The notes beneath the pieces were generated by a model. It saw only the letters and a list, made by a program, of their open reading frames with translations, had not been told where the DNA came from and did no database searches. DNA of 20,106 nt from the NCBI GenBank assembly GCA_900550185.1, contig URRN01000013.1, positions 1 to 20,106 of the forward strand. The letters run 5' to 3'. The translations under genes were made by a program, and so were the position numbers. Shown here piece after piece: positions 14,729 to 20,106 of the stretch. Position 1 is the stretch's first letter. Every line of letters begins with the position of its first letter. This stretch comes from an uncultured Collinsella sp. GTDB taxonomy: Bacteria; Actinomycetota; Coriobacteriia; Coriobacteriales; Coriobacteriaceae.

Positions 14729-15946
14729 TTAGAGACCCAGGTAGCTGGTCATGCCTTCGACAGCGAGCTTGGCGCCAGCTACGGCGTGGACCACGGTGAG
14801 CGGGCCGTTGACCACGTCGCCGGCGGCAAAGACGCCAGGCACGGTGGTCATGCCGCGCTCGTCGACCGAAAGCAGGCCGCGATGGTCGGTCTCCAGACCG
14901 CCCGTTGTAAGCACGAGCTTGTCCTTGGGCACCTGAGACGCCGCAATCACAACCGTGTCGGCGGACACGTGGTCGAGCTCTTCCTCGTAGCCCACCACGT
15001 TGTTGTCCTCGTCAAAGATAGCCGTCTCGAACACCGGACCGTTATCATCGATGGCGCAGATCGCCTTGCCGCGCACAATCTCGGCACCGTCAAGCTCGGT
15101 CAACTCGACCTCGTCGTCAATCGCAGAGATGTGGCGCGAACGGGCATACACAGTGACCTTGCGGGCACCCGAGCGCAGGGCCGTGCGGGCAACATCCATG
15201 GCCACATTACCGGCACCGATGACCGCCACGTTCTGCCCGATCGCCACGCTCGAGGGATCGACCAGGTAATCGATACCAAACAGCACGTTGCCGCGCGACT
15301 CGCCGGGAATGCCCAGTTTGCGGGCACGCCAGGTACCGGTACCAACAAAGACCGCATCGTAGCCGTCGCGCAGCAGGTCGTCGATATGCAGCGCGCCACC
15401 GATGGTGGTCGAGGGGCGCACGCGCACGCCAAGCGAGCACATCACATGACGGTACTTTTGCACGAGCGCACGGGGCAGGCGGAACTCGGGGATACCGTAT
15501 TCCAGCACACCGCCGATCTCGGGGCGCTGTTCAAATACCGTGACGGCACAGCCTAGCTGGGCCATCTTAATGGCCACGGTAATACCGGCGGGACCGGAAC
15601 CGACCACAGCAACCTGTTTGCCGCACGACGGCGCAGACGTCCACTCCTTACGATCCAAATACGCTGTCGAGATATAGTTCTCGATGCTCGAGAAATGCAC
15701 GGGTGTGCCCTTGCGGCCCTGGATGCAAGCACCCTCGCACTGGCCCGAATGGTTGCACACCACGGAGCAGACCGCGCTCATGGGATTGTTCTGGAACAGC
15801 AGCTCGCCCGCCTCTTCTAGACGACGCTGTTTGAACAGGTCGATGACCTGCGGAATAGGCGTCTGAACCGGGCAGCCCTTAATCTGACAGAACGCCCTTT
15901 TACAACCTAGGCAACGATTCGCCTCTTCGACAATGTGGATAGCCAC
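14729..15946 (-). CDS. GltD-like NAD(P)/FAD oxidoreductase with two Fe-S motifs
   Basis: This 405-residue protein resembles the small subunit of NADPH glutamate synthase and relatives such as NfnL. Eight N-terminal cysteines (C12, C15, C20, C25; C60, C64, C70, C74) fit two 4Fe-4S clusters. An FAD motif GSGPAG is at 116-121, an NAD(P) motif GAGNVAMD at 244-251, and a terminal FAD motif VFAAGDVVNGP near the end. It would move electrons between NAD(P)H and an iron-sulfur partner. No GltB-type large subunit is nearby, so glutamate synthesis cannot be assumed. I use GTG 15946, with AAGGGGAG just upstream; the longer frame would need a TTG at 15973 with no ribosome binding site. A 104-base gap containing a hairpin separates it from the TIM-barrel gene. 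Confidence 0.85.
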   Translation of the reverse strand: MAIHIVEEANRCLGCKRAFCQIKGCPVQTPIPQVIDLFKQRRLEEAGELLFQNNPMSAVCSVVCNHSGQCEGACIQGRKGTPVHFSSIENYISTAYLDRKEWTSAPSCGKQVAVVGSGPAGITVAIKMAQLGCAVTVFEQRPEIGGVLEYGIPEFRLPRALVQKYRHVMCSLGVRVRPSTTIGGALHIDDLLRDGYDAVFVGTGTWRARKLGIPGESRGNVLFGIDYLVDPSSVAIGQNVAVIGAGNVAMDVARTALRSGARKVTVYARSRHISAIDDEVELTELDGAEIVRGKAICAIDDNGPVFETAIFDEDNNVVGYEEELDHVSADTVVIAASQVPKDKLVLTTGGLETDHRGLLSVDERGMTTVPGVFAAGDVVNGPLTVVHAVAGAKLAVEGMTSYLGL

Positions 15947-15972
15947 GCAACTCCCCTTTTTAATGCAATCCA

Positions 15973-16011
15973 ATGGGGGCGACGATAAAGACCCTTCACC
16001 GCCGCCCCCAT
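15973..16011. other. GC-rich hairpin between the TIM-barrel and GltD-like genes
   Basis: ATGGGGGCG (15973-15981) pairs with CGCCCCCAT (16003-16011), extended inward by two more pairs after one mismatch, with a loop of about 15 bases. On the minus strand it lies 39 bases after the TIM-barrel stop and 27 bases before the GltD-like start. No T-run follows in either direction. It could stabilise the upstream mRNA end or influence translation of the GltD-like gene. Confidence 0.45.
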
Positions 16012-16050
16012 ACAGGTAATCTCAATCTGCCGACACAGCAAAAGCCAATG

Positions 16051-16956
16051 CTATAACTCGCGATGCGAAGCCCCGCAGCGAGCGGACATGTGCTCGAGTG
16101 TCGCCAGGCAGTCAGCCGCCGTCGCCGGCACACTGTTCTCGACCACGCAGGGAATCCCAGGGCAGGCGGCAGCCGCCCAGGCCACTACGGGCTCAAAGTC
16201 ATAGCGGCCCGTCTCGCCCACGCCATGACACACCAGGCGTGAACCCGTACCGTCGCACCAACCGGCTTCGTCCTCGTTATCAACGACCCCAAAATCCTTG
16301 GCGTGCAGCACGCGGATCTTGCTGCCGCATAAATAGAGCATGCGCGCGGTGATTTCCTGCGCTTCGTCAACGACGCTGGGGTGCAGCAGCGACACTGGGT
16401 CATAGATCACGCCGAGCGACGGGCTCGAGACGCGCTCCAGCACCTCACGGCAGCGATCTGGCGTGTTGACCGTCTCGTTCCAACCGGGCTCAATTAGAAC
16501 CTGACCGCCCATGGCCTCGGCACGCTCGCAGACATACGCAAGCCCGTCCACAAAAGCCTCGAGTGCCTCATCGGTCATGCGGTCGTCCGCAACGCGGTTC
16601 TGCGCATTGGGGCGACCGGTCTCGGTGCCAACCGGGCATCCGCCGAGCATCTGGGCAAAGTTCAAGCATGCCTCGTACTCGGCAAAGTTATCCATGAGCT
16701 GTTGGCGATCGGGCGTCGCCAAATTCTTATAGCAGCCGAGCACGGCGACCGAAACGCCCGCCTCGTCGAGCACCGCACGCAAATGGTCGGCAAGCTCGCG
16801 GGTCAGGCCGCCTCGATCGATCCCCATCGATGCGTAGAGCACCTTGCTCGGCAGCTGAATGCACGAAAAGCCCAGCTCTCCCGCCATGCGAATGCGTTCC
16901 TCGACGGTCCCCTGCGGAAGGTCGTGCAAACGTACACCCGGAGTAATAGCCCCCAC
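16051..16956 (-). CDS. Xylose-isomerase-like TIM-barrel protein (sugar isomerase/epimerase family)
   Basis: This is a 301-residue protein of the AP-endonuclease-2/xylose-isomerase-like TIM-barrel superfamily. Four acidic or histidine residues sit where the family binds a divalent metal: E156 (LIEPGWNE), D186 (VIYDPVS), H218 (LHAKDF) and E273 (VVENSVP). That supports a metal-dependent sugar isomerase or epimerase, but the substrate is not identifiable. I place the start at GTG 16956, one base after the GH105 stop, with AAGGG 11 bases upstream; GTG 16965 is too close to that site. The near-overlap means it is almost certainly co-translated with the GH105 enzyme, so a sugar released or rearranged by GH105 is a reasonable guess. 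No signal peptide. Confidence 0.82.
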   Translation of the reverse strand: MGAITPGVRLHDLPQGTVEERIRMAGELGFSCIQLPSKVLYASMGIDRGGLTRELADHLRAVLDEAGVSVAVLGCYKNLATPDRQQLMDNFAEYEACLNFAQMLGGCPVGTETGRPNAQNRVADDRMTDEALEAFVDGLAYVCERAEAMGGQVLIEPGWNETVNTPDRCREVLERVSSPSLGVIYDPVSLLHPSVVDEAQEITARMLYLCGSKIRVLHAKDFGVVDNEDEAGWCDGTGSRLVCHGVGETGRYDFEPVVAWAAAACPGIPCVVENSVPATAADCLATLEHMSARCGASHREL

Positions 16957-16957
16957 G

Positions 16958-18196
16958 TTATTCACATCCCTTATGAGCGTTGATGCCCGGGGTGTATCCG
17001 CCAAACGGGTCCTCAATGGAGCACACGCCCGAGGGGGCGAGCGGATCGCGCTTACCGGCCAGCTTGTCGTGATGCATGGTCTCGATATAGGCAAGCACCA
17101 GCGGCGCCACACCCTTTGCATCATTTTTGACCACGGGCTCGCTCATGTAGTAATCAAACGTGCCCTCGCGGTGCGCGGTGTTTCCCAAGCCCGCAACCAG
17201 GCAGATGTTGTCGAGCGCCAGCTGCCCATCATGCTCGGACAGGCAGGTCTCGCAGATGCCGTCGAAGGCGCGACGGCCGTACTGGTAGTAACGCTCGCCC
17301 AGCACGCCTAGACGCACGCCCTTCATGATGGCATTGGCAAAAATCGCGCTACCAGACTCCTCCAGGTAGTTGGGGGCGATATTGGGCAGGTTGATGACCT
17401 GATGCCACATGCCGGTCTTCTCGTCCTGATACGGCAGCATGGCATCGATCAGGTCGTGGAACATCTTGCGAATCTCGTCCTTCTCGGCCGACATCGAAGG
17501 CGGCATAAGCTCCCAGGTGTCGATGAGCGCCATGGCAAACCAGCCCTCGGCGCGCAGCCAGAAGTTAGCCGAAAGGCCGGTGACCGGGTCGCACCAGAAC
17601 TGTTTGCGGCTCGCGTCGTAAGCGTGATAGTACAGACCGTTGAGGGGGTTGCGCATCAGGTCATGCACGACCTGGAACATATGGAAGCTGTCCGAGCAGG
17701 CACGACGGTTGTGGAAGCTCAGCTCGTACTGCATGTAGAACGGCTGCGCCATGTACATGCCATCGAGCCAAATCTGGTTGGGATAGACGGCCTTGTGCCA
17801 GAACACGCCTTCTTTGGTGCGCGGCTGGGTCTCGAGCTGGCGGTAGATGGTGTCCATGGCGGCACGGTACTTGGGCTTGCCCACCAGGTCATAGAGCTTG
17901 TAGAGGGTCTTGCCCGCATTGACGTTATCGAGGTTGTACTCCTCGGGGTTGTAATGCTTTATGGTACCGTCGTCCTGGACAAAGAAATCGATGTAGTCAT
18001 CGGCGAAAGTCAGGTAGCGCTGCTCACCCGTGATCTCGTACAGTTCGATGAGCGCCTTGATCATGCAGCCGTCAATATAGTTCCAGGTGTTCTCCTTGCC
18101 GGCGCGAATCTTTTCGATATTCCAAGCCGGCGCCTGCGGCGTAGAGGTTTCGATCAACTGCTCGATATAACGGTCCAGGATTTGATTGCAACCCAT
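16958..18196 (-). CDS. GH105 unsaturated rhamnogalacturonyl/uronyl hydrolase
   Basis: This 412-residue protein matches glycoside hydrolase family 105 (YteR-like; related to GH88), an (alpha/alpha)6 barrel that hydrates the double bond of 4,5-unsaturated uronyl residues left by polysaccharide lyases. Aspartates D90 (NLDNVNAGKTLYKLY) and D145 (QIWLDGMYMAQPF) are 55 residues apart, the same spacing as D88 and D143 of YteR, where D143 is the proposed general acid/base. Further barrel motifs FWLRAEGWFAMALID and ESGSAIFANAIMKG are present. There is no signal peptide, so imported oligosaccharides are the likely substrate. ATG 18196 has GAGGGG upstream; an ATG at 18214 has none. LacI-like operators lie directly upstream. 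Pectic rhamnogalacturonan is the commonest substrate for the family; other unsaturated uronides remain possible. Confidence 0.92.
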   Translation of the reverse strand: MGCNQILDRYIEQLIETSTPQAPAWNIEKIRAGKENTWNYIDGCMIKALIELYEITGEQRYLTFADDYIDFFVQDDGTIKHYNPEEYNLDNVNAGKTLYKLYDLVGKPKYRAAMDTIYRQLETQPRTKEGVFWHKAVYPNQIWLDGMYMAQPFYMQYELSFHNRRACSDSFHMFQVVHDLMRNPLNGLYYHAYDASRKQFWCDPVTGLSANFWLRAEGWFAMALIDTWELMPPSMSAEKDEIRKMFHDLIDAMLPYQDEKTGMWHQVINLPNIAPNYLEESGSAIFANAIMKGVRLGVLGERYYQYGRRAFDGICETCLSEHDGQLALDNICLVAGLGNTAHREGTFDYYMSEPVVKNDAKGVAPLVLAYIETMHHDKLAGKRDPLAPSGVCSIEDPFGGYTPGINAHKGCE

Positions 18197-18222
18197 TGCT
18201 GTCCCCTCTGACATAAACGATA

Positions 18223-18236
18223 GGTGAACGTTACCC
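18223..18236. promoter_or_regulatory. LacI-like operator (proximal) upstream of the GH105 gene
   Basis: GGTGAACGTTACCC lies 26 bases before the GH105 start codon. It shares the GGTGAACGTT half with 18264-18277 and with the site at 2405-2418 (AGTGAACGTT), but its right half is shifted by one base and so is less symmetric. Its position between a likely promoter (TACACT-like -10 at about 18240-18245 on the minus strand, weak) and the start codon suits repression. Confidence 0.5.
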
Positions 18237-18251
18237 CTAGTGTAACGCGAA

Positions 18252-18289
18252 CGAGGAATATAGGGTGAACGTTAACCCTATATTCCTCG
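18252..18289. promoter_or_regulatory. 15-bp inverted repeat enclosing a LacI-like operator
   Basis: CGAGGAATATAGGGT (18252-18266) and ACCCTATATTCCTCG (18275-18289) are perfect inverted copies around the 8 bases GAACGTTA. The centre forms the operator-like GGTGAACGTTAACC (18264-18277), nearly identical to that upstream of the SDR gene. GCGAACG flanks both sides as a direct repeat (18247-18253 and 18289-18295). It lies 15 bases past the SGNH esterase stop and 56 bases before the GH105 start. As RNA it would fold into a strong hairpin, but without a following T-run. It may be both a processing or termination hairpin and an operator. Confidence 0.65.
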
Positions 18290-18303
18290 CGAACGGCAGA
18301 CTT

Positions 18304-18972
18304 TTAGCGGCAAACGGCGGTGAGACCCGCGGCGATGCGATGCGCCAGGCGCTCATAGCCGGCAGGACTGTAATGCAGACCGTCCGGCATATAGAGCTCG
18401 CGGTGCTCCGGCAAAAACGGGCTGATACCGCTTTGCGCATACAGGTCAATCACCGGCACGGAGTAGCGGTCGCAGACCTCGAGCATCGCTCGCACGTAGG
18501 CGACCTGCGTCAACCCCAGGTGGTTGAGCTCGTCGCTTGCCGGGATATCCTTCTCGTGCTTGCCGCTCGTCTTGCACGGCGTCATAAACACGAGCTTTGC
18601 CCGAGGCGAGCGCGCCGTGATGGTACGGATCAGGTAATCGAGTGCACCATAGAACTCATGCACGTCCGTGCTGCCGAGCTCTCCAAGCGGCACGTTGCGG
18701 CTAAAGTCGTTGACGCCGCCAAAGACGATGTAGATATCGGCCGCATCGTCGATACCGTCAAGGCGCTCGACAAACGAATCGGTACGGTCGGCCTTGATGG
18801 CGATACGCGAACCCTTGATGCCAAAGTTCTCGACGACCGCGCCTCCCAGCAACGCGCCCAAATGCGAGGTCCACGAGATGTCGTTGCCTCCCCCACCGCA
18901 GCCGTTGTCGCCCCAGGTCGTTGAGTCGCCAAAGCAGCAAATGGTCGATTCACTCAAACTCTTCGTTTCCAT
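18304..18972 (-). CDS. SGNH/GDSL-family esterase or acetylhydrolase
   Basis: This 222-residue protein carries the SGNH hydrolase blocks in order: GDS with nucleophile S17 (CFGDSTTWG), block II glycine in NFGIKGSRI (about 50), block III GGVNDF with N88, and block V DGLHYSP with D197 and H200. Such enzymes deacylate sugars or lipids; rhamnogalacturonan acetylesterases belong to this fold. Placement next to GH105 and a second esterase makes a carbohydrate deacetylase the best guess. No signal peptide is visible, implying action on imported oligosaccharides in the cytoplasm. ATG 18972 is chosen for the GAGGAG six bases upstream; an in-frame ATG at 19032 would add a 20-residue N-terminus without a ribosome binding site. 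It lies 69 bases after the alpha/beta hydrolase gene. Confidence 0.88.
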   Translation of the reverse strand: METKSLSESTICCFGDSTTWGDNGCGGGGNDISWTSHLGALLGGAVVENFGIKGSRIAIKADRTDSFVERLDGIDDAADIYIVFGGVNDFSRNVPLGELGSTDVHEFYGALDYLIRTITARSPRAKLVFMTPCKTSGKHEKDIPASDELNHLGLTQVAYVRAMLEVCDRYSVPVIDLYAQSGISPFLPEHRELYMPDGLHYSPAGYERLAHRIAAGLTAVCR

Positions 18973-19008
18973 AATCTTCTCCTCATCCGCCCATCGGCGG
19001 TCATACAG

Positions 19009-19021
19009 GAACGTACCGTTC
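19009..19021. promoter_or_regulatory. Small palindrome GAACGTACCGTTC upstream of the SGNH gene
   Basis: GAACG (19009-19013) and CGTTC (19017-19021) are inverted around TAC, within the 69-base gap between the alpha/beta hydrolase stop and the SGNH start. The half-sites resemble those of the GAACGTT motif but the spacing differs, so binding by the same factor is uncertain. Confidence 0.3.
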
Positions 19022-19041
19022 ATTCGCAGCATGCCGAGGGG

Positions 19042-20106
19042 CTATGCACGGGCGCATTCCGCAACGTGCGAATCGAGCCATTCGATATCCTCGGCAAGAT
19101 GTGTCACGCCCAGATGGTGTTCACCCGGACACACCTCGTGCCGCAGGCCATCTCTGCGACCCAGTAACTTGTAGGCATCGCGCACGATCTCGAGCTGCTC
19201 GTCAACATTTTTCAGCCCGCGCGAACCGTTCAGATGATCCTCTTCGCAGCTCTGCACCAACAGCGGGCGTGGCGCAATAAGCGAGGCAATATCGCCCATG
19301 TCGAGCAAGCGCCAAAGTCCGGGTGTGTAGTTGCAGCTGCAATTGCCGTTGAGGTGCAGCAGCGAATCATCGACACCGTACAGGTAGCCCGAGACAAACG
19401 TCTTGCATACGCGTGGGTCGAGCGCCGCCAGATACAGCGTCATGTATCCGCCGCCCGAAAAGCCAAAACAGCCCAGGTCGTCCATGGCAATGTCGCCGCG
19501 CGCCTCTAGGTAATCGATCAGACGCATGTTATCCCAGGCGTTGAGACCCGCAACGGTAAGTCCCAGCGGCTCGGCCATGCGCGCCTGGTTTAGGCACGTG
19601 CCGCGCAGAAAGCTGTTCTCGTCATCGCCCTGGCCCTTCCAGTCACGACGGTATCCCCAACCGCGTGCGTCGGGGCAGACGGTCACGTAACCCATGCGTG
19701 CCAAACGCAGACCGTAGTCGTAATTGAACTTACGCACGGCATCATCGACCGCCGGCACGCCCGCAACACCGGCTACGCTTGCAGCACCCGCTCCCTGATG
19801 GCCATGCGGGCAGATATAGCAACACTTGCGGCCGCACGCATCGAGCTTAGGCGACTGCGGCTCGAGCAGGTAGAACGGCATCCAAACGTCGCGCTCCACC
19901 TGCAGCATCGCATGGGTGCGCACGATGCCGCCGGCAACCCGCACGCGGCTGAGCTCACGAATCTCAATCGGGACGCGGTCCATAAGCGAAAGGCCCAAAA
20001 CATCGTACAGACGAGTCCTGGTCGCAATCTTCCACGCCTCAAAATCTGCAGGAGTCTTGCCCGTAAAAGCAGCCGAACGTCCCTCGCGCTTCAGCCGGGC
20101 ACGCAG
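19042..20106 (-). CDS. Alpha/beta hydrolase (acetyl-xylan-esterase/dienelactone-hydrolase-like), 5'-partial
   Basis: The frame is open to the right edge, giving 354 visible residues without a start codon that must be used; a TTG at 19998 and an ATG at 19983 are internal, because coding-like sequence (ADFEAWKIATRTRLYDVLGL) continues upstream. The fold is shown by the oxyanion segment CPHGHQG (visible residues about 99-105), the nucleophile elbow GCFGFSGGGYM with S217, a likely acid at D290 (VQSCEEDHLN), and the histidine in PGEHHLGV (330 or 331). Related proteins include carbohydrate acetyl esterases and uncharacterised hydrolases in polysaccharide loci. With the SGNH and GH105 genes downstream on the same strand it probably deacetylates plant or host glycans. 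Whether it has a signal peptide cannot be judged, as the N-terminus is missing. Confidence 0.85.
   Translation of the reverse strand: MRARLKREGRSAAFTGKTPADFEAWKIATRTRLYDVLGLSLMDRVPIEIRELSRVRVAGGIVRTHAMLQVERDVWMPFYLLEPQSPKLDACGRKCCYICPHGHQGAGAASVAGVAGVPAVDDAVRKFNYDYGLRLARMGYVTVCPDARGWGYRRDWKGQGDDENSFLRGTCLNQARMAEPLGLTVAGLNAWDNMRLIDYLEARGDIAMDDLGCFGFSGGGYMTLYLAALDPRVCKTFVSGYLYGVDDSLLHLNGNCSCNYTPGLWRLLDMGDIASLIAPRPLLVQSCEEDHLNGSRGLKNVDEQLEIVRDAYKLLGRRDGLRHEVCPGEHHLGVTHLAEDIEWLDSHVAECARA

Noticed and set aside
16957..17124. N-terminal extension of the TIM-barrel protein (about 56 residues)
   Set aside because: The extension lies within the GH105 gene in another frame, is Arg/Pro/Ser-rich without family similarity, and the homologous part begins at the GTG near 16956.

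Overview
The window is about 20 kb of GC-rich chromosomal DNA with tightly packed genes, GAAAGG- or GGAGG-type ribosome binding sites, and a gene set (GntP permease, uronate enzymes, full kdpFABCDE, several flavin/iron-sulfur oxidoreductases, GH105) that fits an anaerobic gut Coriobacteriia such as Collinsella. That assignment is an inference from gene content and style; no rRNA, tRNA or other taxonomic marker is present. I see no mobile element, CRISPR array, phage gene or RNA gene.

Layout. (1) 1-4180: a sugar-acid module. A GntP-family permease (-) is divergent from a FadR-type GntR regulator (+), followed by an SDR dehydrogenase of the gluconate-5-dehydrogenase/KduD type (+) and an RpiB/LacAB-type isomerase (+), closed by a strong terminator. 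(2) 4235-6184 (-): a 649-residue old-yellow-enzyme/Fe-S/FAD reductase. (3) 6362-14632: a complete high-affinity potassium uptake system, kdpFABC (-) divergent from kdpDE (+); kdpF encodes only 28 residues. (4) 14729-20106 (-): a GltD-like iron-sulfur flavoprotein, a TIM-barrel sugar isomerase/epimerase-like protein, a GH105 unsaturated uronyl hydrolase, an SGNH/GDSL esterase and an alpha/beta hydrolase that runs off the right edge.

How the parts may fit. GH105 enzymes release a 4,5-unsaturated uronate that opens to 5-keto-4-deoxyuronate. In streptococci an RpiB-family isomerase (DhuI) and an SDR (DhuD) turn this into 2-keto-3-deoxygluconate, replacing KduI/KduD. This window holds all three enzyme types, plus two esterases that could deacetylate pectic or glycosaminoglycan oligosaccharides. 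None of the three complete enzymes (GH105, SGNH esterase, SDR/isomerase pair) has a visible signal peptide, so processing is probably cytoplasmic. The two halves lie about 16 kb apart but share a LacI-like palindromic motif (RGTGAACGTTMACC) upstream of the SDR gene and of the GH105 gene, suggesting co-regulation by a factor not encoded here. A second, different palindrome (1526-1544) is the best operator candidate for the local FadR-type regulator.

A dispersed intergenic repeat with the core AGTTGCGGTG/CACCGCAACT occurs at 3337-3449, 6278-6321 and 14641-14713. Two copies share an exact 17-base direct repeat that brackets the kdp block. No gene-free stretch exceeds 300 bases; the longer intergenic regions (1436-1669, 2363-2522, 3333-3472, 6185-6361, 10955-11199) are described through their sites.
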